Of a stretch of 40,483 bases of DNA, positions 31,651 to 38,645 are shown piece after piece. The stretch is from the NCBI GenBank assembly GCA_016870595.1, contig VGBI01000012.1:1-40483 (forward strand), written 5' to 3'. The position numbers and the translations under genes were made by a program. The notes below the pieces were generated by a model. That model did no database searches. It was given only the letters and a program-made list of their open reading frames with translations, and was not told where the DNA came from. Numbering within the stretch: position 1 is the first letter of the stretch; each line of letters begins with the position of its first letter. This DNA comes from Actinomycetota bacterium. GTDB lineage: Bacteria; Actinomycetota; Acidimicrobiia; IMCC26256; PALSA-555.

Positions 31651-32874
31651 GTGCGCCCGACCGTGCCCACCCTGTCCGAAATCGACCTCACCGACCCCGA
31701 CGCCTACGTCCCCGGGGTGCCCCACGAGTGGTTCGCCCGGCTGCGACGCGAAGCCCCCGTCTACTGGCACCCCGACGAGGAGTCGGTCGGGGGCGGGTTC
31801 TGGGCGGTGACCGGCTACGACCAGTGCGCGACGGTCAACCGCGACTGGCAGACCTTCTCCTCGATGCGCAGCGCGGTGTACCTCTGGGACCTGCCCGAGG
31901 AGGCGCTCGAGCAGCAGCGCTTCATCATGTTGAACATGGACCCGCCGCTGCACACGCGGTACCGGCTCCTCGTCAACAAGGGCTTCACGCCCCGCATGGT
32001 CGCCGCGCTCGAGGAGACCATGCGCCTCCGGACCCGCGAGATCCTCGACCGGGTCGCCGAGCAGGGCTCGTGCGACTTCGTGGTCGACGTCGCCGCCGAG
32101 CTGCCGCTGCAGGTCATCGCCGACCTCATGGGCGTGCCCCAGGAGGACCGGCACCGGATCTTCGACTGGTCGAACCGGATGATCGGTGGCGAGGACCCCG
32201 AGTACGCGCTCACCGAGGAGGACCGGGCCATGGCCTCCATGGAGCTGTACGCGTACTCCTCCGAGCTCGCGGCGAAGCGCCGGCTCGAGCCCCACGAGGA
32301 CCTCATCAGCGTCCTGACCAAGGCCGAGGTCGACGGCGAGGTGCTCTCGGACCTCGAGATCGACCTGTTCTTCCTCCTGCTCTCCGTGGCCGGCAACGAG
32401 ACCACCCGGAACCTGATCTCGCACGGGATCATCGCCCTGCACGAGAACCCCGGCGAGCTCGCCCGGCTCCGGGCCGACCGGTCGCTGATGCCGTCGGCCA
32501 TCGACGAGATGCTGCGCTGGGGCACGCCGGTGATGAACTTCCGTCGCACCGCCACCCGCGACACCGAGCTCGGCGGCCAGCAGATCTCCGAGGGCGACAA
32601 GGTCGTCTTCTGGCACATCTCGGCGAACCGCGACGAGGCCATGTTCCCCGACCCGTACCGCTTCGACATCGGCCGCAGCCCGAACGAGCACATGGCGTTC
32701 GGCAGCGGGGGCCCGCACTACTGCCTCGGCGCCAACCTCGCCAAGATGGAGATTCGGGTGATGTTCGAGGAGCTGCTCGACCGGTTCCCCGAGTTCGAGA
32801 TCACCGGCGACTGCCCGCGCCTGCGCTCCAGCTTCATCAACGGCATCAAGCACATCCCCCTGCGCGTCTCCTGA
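31651..32874 (+). CDS. cyp125: Cytochrome P450, CYP125-like steroid C26/27 monooxygenase
   Basis: 407 residues. I-helix VAGNETTRN (246-254), ExxR E286-R289 (DEMLRW), heme loop FGSGGPHYCLG with Cys358. Many stretches fit CYP125A1 as I recall it: FIMLNMDPPLHTRYR, ELPLQVIADLMGVPQEDR, EDPEYA, SVAGNETTRN, and the ending RLRSSFINGIKH. CYP125 hydroxylates and further oxidises the terminal methyl of the cholesterol/cholestenone side chain, the first step of side-chain degradation. CYP142 is the nearest alternative. GTG 31651 is supported by TACCGT at -12 to -7; earlier GTG 31636 is also in frame. A much longer open frame upstream is antisense to the two dehydrogenases. Redox partners are not in the window. 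Confidence 0.92.
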   Translation: MRPTVPTLSEIDLTDPDAYVPGVPHEWFARLRREAPVYWHPDEESVGGGFWAVTGYDQCATVNRDWQTFSSMRSAVYLWDLPEEALEQQRFIMLNMDPPLHTRYRLLVNKGFTPRMVAALEETMRLRTREILDRVAEQGSCDFVVDVAAELPLQVIADLMGVPQEDRHRIFDWSNRMIGGEDPEYALTEEDRAMASMELYAYSSELAAKRRLEPHEDLISVLTKAEVDGEVLSDLEIDLFFLLLSVAGNETTRNLISHGIIALHENPGELARLRADRSLMPSAIDEMLRWGTPVMNFRRTATRDTELGGQQISEGDKVVFWHISANRDEAMFPDPYRFDIGRSPNEHMAFGSGGPHYCLGANLAKMEIRVMFEELLDRFPEFEITGDCPRLRSSFINGIKHIPLRVS

Positions 32875-32895
32875 CCCGCCGGCCCGGCGGTCAGG
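32870..32895. terminator. Shared GC-rich hairpin between convergent P450 and SDR genes
   Basis: CCTGACCCGCCGG and CCGGCGGTCAGG can pair over about twelve positions with one bulged C; the innermost pairs must open to form a loop. The TGA stops of both genes are in the stem. Confidence 0.5.
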
Positions 32896-33727
32896 CCTGG
32901 TGCAGATTGGGCGGGGTGGGCAGCCGGGCGATCATCCCGGCGACGAAGCCGTCGTGGTCGGCGGCCCGCTCCTGCACGCGCGCGCGCACCAGGTCGTCGG
33001 CCGTCGTCACGAGGAACCGACCCGCCGCGACCGCCTCGCACACGCGGGTCGCGACCTCCTCGGGGGCCACCGGATCGGGCAGCTCGATCGCCTGCAGCCA
33101 CCGGCCGGGGTCGTCGACCCCCGGGAAGCGCGCGGTCTCGCCCAGGTTCGTGTCGACGAGGCCGGGGCACACCAGGGTGACGCCGACCCCGAGCGGGTTG
33201 GCGTACAGCGCGAGGGCCTCGGTGAAGCCGGCCACCGCGAACTTGCCCGTGATGTAGGGGATGGAGTCCCAGGCGTACGCGAAGAGACCGGCGAGCGACG
33301 CGGTGTTCACCACGTGCCCGCTCCCCCGGGCCAGCATGTGGGGAAGGAACGCCCGCACGCCCCGGACGACCCCGTACAGGTTGACCTGCAGGATCCAGTC
33401 CCAGTCGGCCATGGTCATGGTCTCGGGTGGCCCCAGCGCGACGACGCCGGCGTTGTTCATCAGGAGGTCGACGCGCCCCATCTCCTCGAGCACCTCGTCG
33501 CGCAGGTGCTCGACCTGGGCGTCGAGGCTCACGTCGCAGCGCACGGTGAGGATGCGGGCACCCGTCGCCTCCACCGCGACCCGGACCTCCTCGAGCCGGT
33601 CCTCGTGCAGGTCGGCCGCGACCACCCGGGCCCCCCGGCGGGCCAGCTCGAGCACGGTGGCCCGACCGATGCCGCTGGCACCGCCGGTGACGACCGCGAC
33701 CTTGCCCGCGACGTCGAGGGCCGGCAT
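32891..33727 (-). CDS. Short-chain dehydrogenase/reductase
   Basis: 278 residues. TGGASGIG (14-21), Asp at the end of strand two (AADLHEDR), NNAGVV, NTASLAG with the Ser, and YITGK with catalytic Tyr/Lys. The C-terminal part (RFLVTTADDLVRARVQERAADHDGFV) is extended and resembles SDRs found with P450s and acyl-CoA enzymes in mycobacteria. ATG 33727 shares one base with the upstream SDR's stop (TGATG), giving tight coupling. It is convergent with the CYP125-like gene. An alcohol or hydroxysteroid substrate is possible; not established. Confidence 0.92.
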   Translation of the reverse strand: MPALDVAGKVAVVTGGASGIGRATVLELARRGARVVAADLHEDRLEEVRVAVEATGARILTVRCDVSLDAQVEHLRDEVLEEMGRVDLLMNNAGVVALGPPETMTMADWDWILQVNLYGVVRGVRAFLPHMLARGSGHVVNTASLAGLFAYAWDSIPYITGKFAVAGFTEALALYANPLGVGVTLVCPGLVDTNLGETARFPGVDDPGRWLQAIELPDPVAPEEVATRVCEAVAAGRFLVTTADDLVRARVQERAADHDGFVAGMIARLPTPPNLHQA

Positions 33728-34551
33728 CACGAGCCCGCCACCAGGCGCCACCGCGGGTCGGCGCCGTAGACGCCCTGGGCGAACGCCCCGTAGTCGGCGC
33801 CCTTGCGCAACGACTGCCCACCGTCGACCGAAATCGCCTGGCCCGTGATCCAGCCCGATTCGGGGCCGACCAGGAACCGGACCAGCGCGGCCACGTCCTC
33901 GGGCTCGCCGACCCGACCCAGCGGGATCTCGGCGAGGTAGGAGTCGAGCACCGGGCCGCCGTCGGTGATCGCGACCATCAGCTCGGTCGCGATCACCCCG
34001 GGGAGCACGGTGTTCACCCGCACCCCCGAGGGACCGAGCTCGTCGGCGAAGACCCGCAGGAGATGGTCCATGCCCGCCTTCCCCGCGCCGTAGGCCCCGA
34101 GGAAGCGGAAGGTGTCGCGCCCCGCGTGCGACGACACGCCGACGTAGGACCCCCGTCCCGACTCGGCGAGCAGCGGCGCCGCGCACTTGAGGGTCACGAA
34201 CGCGCCGAGCACGTTGAGCTCCACGGTGGCCCGCACTGCGTCGAGGTCGGCCATCACGAGCGGTCCCATGTGCAGCGAGCCGCCGGCGTTCCCCACCACC
34301 GCGTCGAGGCGCCCACCACCGTGCTCGGCCGCCTGGGCCACCGCCGCCTCCATGGCGGCCTCGACCGTGACGTCGGCCGCGACCCGGGCGACCGCCCGCC
34401 CGAGGCGCGCCGCGGCGGCGTCGAGTCGGTCGGCGCTGCGTCCGCAGATCGTGACCGCGGCCCCGTCGGCCAGCAGCGCCGCCGCGCAGGCCTCGCCGAT
34501 GCCACTGCCGCCGCCGGTGACCAGCACCGAGTAGCCGTCGAGCGTTCCCAT
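33727..34551 (-). CDS. Short-chain dehydrogenase/reductase
   Basis: 274 residues. TGGGSGIG (12-19), CGRSADR after strand two (Arg suggests NADP(H)), GNAGG in place of NNAG, VSSHAGRD with the Ser and YGAGK with Tyr/Lys. The closing GQAISVDGGQSLRKG is typical. ATG 34551 follows a strong GGAGGAG. It is first of a two-SDR operon joined by TGATG. The different cofactor residue from its partner (Asp versus Arg) raises the possibility that the two act as an oxidising and a reducing enzyme in sequence; this is inference. Confidence 0.92.
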   Translation of the reverse strand: MGTLDGYSVLVTGGGSGIGEACAAALLADGAAVTICGRSADRLDAAAARLGRAVARVAADVTVEAAMEAAVAQAAEHGGGRLDAVVGNAGGSLHMGPLVMADLDAVRATVELNVLGAFVTLKCAAPLLAESGRGSYVGVSSHAGRDTFRFLGAYGAGKAGMDHLLRVFADELGPSGVRVNTVLPGVIATELMVAITDGGPVLDSYLAEIPLGRVGEPEDVAALVRFLVGPESGWITGQAISVDGGQSLRKGADYGAFAQGVYGADPRWRLVAGS

Positions 34552-34641
34552 CCCGATCTCCTCCGTGGTCGGTGCCGGGCCGGACCCGGGCGCCCCGCAT
34601 GTTCGCACCCCGCCGGGCACCCGCACCACGCGCGCACCCGA

Positions 34642-34705
34642 CGCGGACCGCCCGCGGACCGCCCGCGGACCGCCCACGCACCGCCCACGCACCGCCCGCA
34701 CCGCC
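34642..34705. repeat. 11-bp tandem repeat upstream of the glycine-rich gene
   Basis: CGCGGACCGCC occurs at 34642, 34653 and 34664, followed by CACGCACCGCC at 34675 and 34686 and a shortened CGCACCGCC at 34697. It lies in the 195-bp gap between the divergent SDR and glycine-rich genes. Confidence 0.85.
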
Positions 34706-34734
34706 CGCACGGCCCGGGCGGCACGCACCCGGGC

Positions 34735-34740
34735 TAGGGT
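34735..34740 (+). promoter_or_regulatory. -10 element TAGGGT of the glycine-rich gene
   Basis: TAGGGT ends seven bases before GTG 34747, so the mRNA would begin on the start codon. No Shine-Dalgarno sequence is present. Confidence 0.45.
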
Positions 34741-34746
34741 CCGACG

Positions 34747-35847
34747 GTGCTTGGTCGCCGTGCCCTTCCCCTGTCCGGCGTGGCCGTCGCCGCGCTCCTC
34801 GTCGCCGCGGCGACGATCGCCGTCCCGGCCGGACCGGTCACCGCCACCCCCGGCGGGACGACCACCGAGACCGTGACCGAGACCGTGACGCTCGACTGCA
34901 CGGGTACCCCGGTGCCGTGGACCGTCCCGGCCGGGGTCACCAGCATCGGCGTCGAGCTCCTGGGCGGGGCCGGTGGCCAGGGGACGACCGGGATCGTCCC
35001 GGCGACCCCGTTGCCCCCCACGGGCGGGGCCGGGGGAAGCGTCACGGCGACCCTGACCACGACGCCGGGGGAGACCCTGACCTTCACCGTCGGCTGCCCC
35101 GGTGCCGACGCCGCCGCCCAGGTCGGCGGTCTGGGCGGCTTCGGCGGGACCCTCGGCGGGAACGGCGGCAGCGCGTCGGCCGGCGGGGCCGGCGGCGGCG
35201 GGGGCGGCGGGTCCACCGACGTCCGCCAGGGCGGCACCGGCCTCGTCCACCGGGTCGCGGTCGCCGGCGGGGGCGGCGGCAGCGGTGGCGCCAGCGGGGG
35301 CGTCTGCGGCGGCGCCGGGCCGCTGGGCTGCGGGCTCGGTGGGGAGCACGGCAACGGCCAGGAGCACGGCGCCGGCGGTGACGCTGCGATCTGCGGCTTC
35401 GTCGTCCTCTACGGCTCCGGCGGCGCCGGGGGCGGTCCGACCGGCGGGGACGGCGTGGCCGGCGGGACGTGCGACGCCGGTGACGGGGGCGGCGGCGGCG
35501 GCCCTGTTAGCGACGGGGCCGGCGGCGGCACCGACTGCGGCGGCTTCGCGAGCCCCGGGACCGCAGGGTCCGGCGGCGGGGGCGGATTCGGCGGCGGGGC
35601 CGGCGGACCGACCGGACCGACCGGCGGCGGCGGGGGCGGCGGCGGCTTCTACGGCGGCGGGGGCGGGGGCGCCTGCCAGTTCGGCGGCGGGGGCGGTGGC
35701 GGTGGCGCCGGCCACGTCGGCGCGACCCCGACCGGCGCGGTCAAGGGCACCACGACCGCCGGCCCGGGCCGGATCACCATCACCTACACGGTGACCCGAG
35801 AGGTGGCCGACCCCACCCTGGTCCCGGCACCCACGTTCACCGGGTGA
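34747..35847 (+). CDS. Secreted glycine-rich domain protein
   Basis: 366 residues. A signal peptide is visible (LGRRALPLSGVAVAALLVAAATIAV in two parts, cleavage likely near residue 33). After a Thr-rich linker comes a strand pattern PWTVPAGVTSIGVELLGGAG and LTTTPGETLTFTVGCPG, the usual opening of bacterial 'glycine-rich domain' secreted proteins (ALK/LTK glycine-rich-like). From about residue 125 to 330 the chain is mostly Gly in runs with few Cys, and it ends in a short beta segment (RITITYTVTREV) without an LPXTG or membrane anchor. Eight or so Cys residues may form disulfides. Probably a surface or matrix protein of unknown function. Its TGA overlaps the start of the BKACE gene (GTGA), an unexpected pairing with a cytoplasmic enzyme. 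Confidence 0.88.
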   Translation: MLGRRALPLSGVAVAALLVAAATIAVPAGPVTATPGGTTTETVTETVTLDCTGTPVPWTVPAGVTSIGVELLGGAGGQGTTGIVPATPLPPTGGAGGSVTATLTTTPGETLTFTVGCPGADAAAQVGGLGGFGGTLGGNGGSASAGGAGGGGGGGSTDVRQGGTGLVHRVAVAGGGGGSGGASGGVCGGAGPLGCGLGGEHGNGQEHGAGGDAAICGFVVLYGSGGAGGGPTGGDGVAGGTCDAGDGGGGGGPVSDGAGGGTDCGGFASPGTAGSGGGGGFGGGAGGPTGPTGGGGGGGGFYGGGGGGACQFGGGGGGGGAGHVGATPTGAVKGTTTAGPGRITITYTVTREVADPTLVPAPTFTG

Positions 35848-36797
35848 GCCCCTCGGCGGCGAGCCCGGTCGTCATCGAGGCCGCGATCAACGGCGGCAGC
35901 ACCAAGGCCCGCAACCCCCACACCCCGATCACCCCCGAGGAGATCGCGAGCGACGCGCTGGCCTGCATCGCGGCCGGCGCTGCGATCGTGCACAACCACG
36001 TCGAGGTCGTGATGGTCCCCGGCGCCGAGGCAGCCGCCCGGTACCTCGAGGGGTGGGAGCCGGTGCTCGCCGAGCGACCCGACGCGTTGCTCTACCCGAC
36101 CACGAACTTCGGCCCCGGGGTCGAGGGCGCCTACGCGCACATCGAGCCGCTCGCGGCCACCGGACACCTCCACATCGGGGTACTCGACCCCGGCTCGGTG
36201 AACCTCGGGCCGATCGGCCCCGACGGCGTGCCCACGGGGGGCATCGTCTACACGAACGACTTCGCGGCGGTCCGCCACATGCGCGACCTGTGCGCCCGCT
36301 TCGGCCTCGGCCCGAGCGTGGCGATCTTCGAGCCCGGGTTCCTGCGCACGGCCCTGCGCTACGAGCGGGCCGGCCTCATGCCCCCGGGTGCGCTGGTCAA
36401 GCTGTACTTCGGGGGGCACCCCGACGACGCCGCCGGCGCGGCCTTCGGCCTGCCGCCCACCCGGGCCGGGCTCGACGCCTACTGCGAGCTGCTGGCCGGG
36501 AGCGCCCTGCCCTGGTCGGTGGCGGTGGTCGGGGGCGACCTGACCGAGCACCGGGAGTTCGCGCTCGAGGCACTGGCGCGCGGCGCGCACCTGCACGTCG
36601 GGCTCGAGGACCACGTCGGGAGCCGCGCGCCCACCAACGTCGAGCTGGTGACCGAGGCCGTCGCGCTCTGCGCCGACGCCGGCCGTCCGGTCGCGACGAT
36701 CGCCGAGACCGACCGCATCCTCGGTCTCCCCCGCCGCCCCCTCCCTCCCCCGACTCCTCCCCCTCTCCCGACTCCTCCCCCTCCCCCGAGCATGTGA
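35844..36797 (+). CDS. BKACE family (DUF849) beta-keto acid cleavage enzyme
   Basis: 317 residues. Begins VVIEAAINGG as in the Kce/BKACE family, with zinc ligands H50 and H52 (IVHNHVE) and a Glu in VGLEDHV (255). The family condenses a beta-keto acid with acetyl-CoA and splits it to acetoacetate plus a new acyl-CoA; the best known member is 3-keto-5-aminohexanoate cleavage enzyme of lysine fermentation. The substrate here is unknown. GTG 35844 overlaps the preceding stop. The last 20 residues are almost only Pro and Thr (from about 299), encoded by a C-rich low-complexity run, and the stop lies in the first arm of a 24-bp inverted repeat, so the natural C-terminus was probably altered by repeat expansion. 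Confidence 0.92.
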   Translation: MSPSAASPVVIEAAINGGSTKARNPHTPITPEEIASDALACIAAGAAIVHNHVEVVMVPGAEAAARYLEGWEPVLAERPDALLYPTTNFGPGVEGAYAHIEPLAATGHLHIGVLDPGSVNLGPIGPDGVPTGGIVYTNDFAAVRHMRDLCARFGLGPSVAIFEPGFLRTALRYERAGLMPPGALVKLYFGGHPDDAAGAAFGLPPTRAGLDAYCELLAGSALPWSVAVVGGDLTEHREFALEALARGAHLHVGLEDHVGSRAPTNVELVTEAVALCADAGRPVATIAETDRILGLPRRPLPPPTPPPLPTPPPPPSM

Positions 36798-36838
36798 CGT
36801 ACAGCCACCGATTTGGTGGCTGTACGTCACATGCTCGG
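36786..36838. terminator. 24-bp perfect inverted repeat with 5-base loop
   Basis: Arms 36786-36809 and 36815-36838 are exactly complementary around GATTT. The arm begins CCGAGCATGTGACGTACAG. It stands between convergent genes and contains the BKACE TGA (36795-36797). It is distinctly less GC-rich than its surroundings and lacks a T-tract. It may be a bidirectional terminator or a dispersed palindromic element. Confidence 0.6.
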
Positions 36839-36840
36839 AC

Positions 36841-36922
36841 GGGACGCGCCGCGGGACGCGCCGCGGGACGGGACGCGGGACGCGCCGCGGGACGGGACGC
36901 GCCGCGGGACGGGACGCGCCGC
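36841..36922. repeat. GGGACGCGCCGC repeats interspersed with GGGAC
   Basis: The 12-base unit GGGACGCGCCGC occurs at 36841, 36853, 36877, 36894 and 36911, with GGGAC units between. After it, GGGTCAGGTGC is directly repeated at 36947 and 36958, the second copy containing the stop codon of the next minus-strand gene. Confidence 0.85.
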
Positions 36923-36960
36923 GGGGCACGAGACCCGGGTCGAGCCGGGTCAGGTGCGGG

Positions 36961-37911
36961 TCAGGTGCGGGTGTCGGTGCGGCGGTCGACGCCGACCGGC
37001 AGGTTCAGCTCGACCCAGCCCCGCCCCACCGCACCGTCGGCGGTCTCGAACCGGCACAGCGAGCGGGCGAAGCGCACCGCCGCGCCGTCGGGCGACGCGA
37101 TCGCGACCGGGGCGTGGCACTCGGGGACGACCCGGGCCGTGAACCCACCGATGCGGAGGTCGGCGCCGGTGGGGAGGTCGTGGGCGTCGAGCGCGTACGC
37201 GATGTCGACCGACGACACCGCCTCGAGGTCGCGCTCCGGCTCGACCAGGTAGCCCACCTCCAGGTTCGCCGTCCCGGGGATGAGCGTCCGCACCGCGTGG
37301 AACCAGCGGTTGCCGGGCACGTGGCCCGACGCCCACAGCCACGGGAAGCTCCACACCCGGTTGCCCCACGAGTGGTCCCGCTGGCCGGGGCAGTAGACGT
37401 CGAGGTGGCTCCCGCCGATGGCGACGTCGCCCTGCACCCACGCCGACTGCTCGTAGCGCGTCGTGGCGACGTACGGGTAGGCCACCGCCGCCGCCCGCCA
37501 CTCGAGGTCGTAGGTGACGTCGACGTCCCCGTCGCCGGGATGCCCCGGGTCGAACACGGCGGCCGGGTCCCGGTAGGTGCGGGCCGATCCCGCGCCCCGG
37601 ATCCGCCACGCCATGAGCGGATCGGTGCACTCCCAGGCGGTCGTGTACCGGTCGGTGCGCAGGGCCAGGGCGTCGTCCCGGGCCGGGCACGGCGCCGCCG
37701 TGTCGCTGATCAGGACCAGGGGCTCACCCGGGCGGACCAGGGCCAACCAGTACCAGGCGACCCCGAGGTTGGGGTAGAGCCCGAGGCGCAGCCACCCGCC
37801 GTAGCCGCCGTCGGCGGCCGCGAAGTCGTGGTACCAGGACTCACCCCACGCCGCATCGGTCCCGGGGAGGTGCCGACCCTCGTCGGCCCCCCGGAGGTGG
37901 AACGCACTCAT
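36961..37911 (-). CDS. Hypothetical protein, lipocalin-like (CrtC/AttH-type) by pattern
   Basis: 316 residues, no signal peptide and no membrane segment. It is rich in Trp, Tyr and Gly and shows a beta-rich pattern: AWGESWYHDFAAADGGYGGWLRLGLYP near the start, then DLEWRAAAVAYPYV, HLDVYCPGQRDHSWGNRVW with a conserved-looking QRDHSWG, and GYLVEPERDLEAV. This layout (GESWYHDF and QRDHSWG on strands of a double beta-barrel) resembles hydroxyneurosporene-synthase-like/AttH proteins and the DUF7064/7065-type proteins often found next to steroid and acyl-CoA genes. I do not recognise a definite family. ATG 37911 follows GAGGAGG. It is transcribed alone and converges on the BKACE gene. Function unknown; a hydrophobic ligand is a reasonable guess. 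Confidence 0.85.
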   Translation of the reverse strand: MSAFHLRGADEGRHLPGTDAAWGESWYHDFAAADGGYGGWLRLGLYPNLGVAWYWLALVRPGEPLVLISDTAAPCPARDDALALRTDRYTTAWECTDPLMAWRIRGAGSARTYRDPAAVFDPGHPGDGDVDVTYDLEWRAAAVAYPYVATTRYEQSAWVQGDVAIGGSHLDVYCPGQRDHSWGNRVWSFPWLWASGHVPGNRWFHAVRTLIPGTANLEVGYLVEPERDLEAVSSVDIAYALDAHDLPTGADLRIGGFTARVVPECHAPVAIASPDGAAVRFARSLCRFETADGAVGRGWVELNLPVGVDRRTDTRT

Positions 37912-37945
37912 GGATCGCCTCCTCGTCGGGGTCCTGCCCGGGCCG

Positions 37946-37951
37946 AGGCTA
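37946..37951 (-). promoter_or_regulatory. Candidate -10 element TAGCCT
   Basis: Read on the minus strand; start near 37939 gives a 27-base leader with GAGGAGG before ATG 37911. Confidence 0.4.
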
Positions 37952-37975
37952 CGCCACCGGCACGACCGGGGGGCC

Positions 37976-38056
37976 GGGTCCACCGGGTCCACCGGGTCCA
38001 CCGGGTCCACCGGGTCCACCGGGTCCACCGGGTCCACCGGGTCCACCGGGTCCGCC
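37976..38056. repeat. 9-bp tandem repeat GGGTCCACC
   Basis: Eight perfect copies (37976-38047) and one variant GGGTCCGCC (38048-38056) lie between divergent promoters of the lipocalin-like and SH3 genes. On the minus strand it would read as Gly-Gly-Pro, but no supported gene covers it. Confidence 0.95.
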
Positions 38057-38069
38057 GGGAGCCCCGGGG

Positions 38070-38075
38070 TACCCT
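38070..38075 (+). promoter_or_regulatory. Candidate -10 element TACCCT
   Basis: Start near 38082 would give a 23-base leader containing GAGGGG before ATG 38105. Confidence 0.45.
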
Positions 38076-38104
38076 CGCAGTGAGCCGCGAGCCGAGGGGT
38101 GGCC

Positions 38105-38617
38105 ATGGGGGACAAGTCCGGGCGGGGTGAGGCGGGCCGAGCCGAGATCTTCGTGCTCGGCGCCTTCGCCCTCGTGATCGCGGCCGCCTTCCTGTGGGCC
38201 CTCGTCCTGCACGAGAAGCCCCCCGCCGACGTCGCGACCACTGCCGATCCCGCCGTCGCCGCCGGGAGCCCCACCCCGGGCCCCACCGCGGCCCCGGCCC
38301 CGGCCCCGGCCGCTCCCGCTGCGGCGCCGCTCCCCCCGCCCCGGACCTATCGGATCGTCGGCGGGGTCAACCTGCGCGAGGGCCCCGCCTCGAACACGAA
38401 GCTGCTCAGCCGCCTCGACGACCGCCAGAAGGTCGTCGTGGTCTGCAGGACCGTCGGCCAGAACGTCACCGGCGGCGACGGCTCGACCGACCTCTGGCTG
38501 CGCCTCGACCTCGGCGAGTACGGGGCCGGCTTCGTCTCGGCGCTGTACGTGGCCGTGGGCGACGACCTCGAGAACCCCCGCCGCATCGGCGACTGCGCCA
38601 CCCCGGCCACTCGCTGA
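38105..38617 (+). CDS. Membrane-anchored SH3b-domain protein
   Basis: 170 residues. A single N-terminal membrane segment (about 14-36, IFVLGAFALVIAAAFLWALV) is followed by a Pro/Ala-rich linker (40-80) and a bacterial SH3 domain (82-150) with VNLREGPASNTKLLSRL, the standard SH3_3 opening, and LWLRLDLGEYGAGFVSALYV. Cys114 and Cys164 could form a disulfide outside the membrane. Such domains bind cell-wall peptides. The topology suggests the SH3 domain is outside the cell. ATG 38105 is preferred to GTG 38099 because GAGGGG is well placed for it. It stands alone and converges on the alcohol dehydrogenase gene. Precise role unknown. Confidence 0.88.
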   Translation: MGDKSGRGEAGRAEIFVLGAFALVIAAAFLWALVLHEKPPADVATTADPAVAAGSPTPGPTAAPAPAPAAPAAAPLPPPRTYRIVGGVNLREGPASNTKLLSRLDDRQKVVVVCRTVGQNVTGGDGSTDLWLRLDLGEYGAGFVSALYVAVGDDLENPRRIGDCATPATR

Positions 38618-38631
38618 CGCATCCGGTCGGC

Positions 38632-38645
38632 GCCCCGCCGGGGGC
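38632..38645. terminator. Short hairpin between convergent SH3 and dehydrogenase genes
   Basis: GCCCC (38632-38636) and GGGGC (38641-38645) flank GCCG. A short all-GC stem next to both stop codons; no T-tract. Confidence 0.4.

Noticed and set aside
34642-34705. Origin or iteron-like repeat
   Set aside because: The 11-bp units are GC-only low complexity with no AT-rich stretch or replication gene nearby.
33727-35715. 662-residue fusion upstream of the SDR at 33727-34551
   Set aside because: The added Ala/Pro-rich part is antisense to the glycine-rich gene; a strong Shine-Dalgarno precedes ATG 34551.
37949-38212. Collagen-like Gly-Gly-Pro protein on the minus strand
   Set aside because: It is only the 9-bp repeat read in one frame, with no start signal or homologous flanks, and overlaps the SH3 gene.
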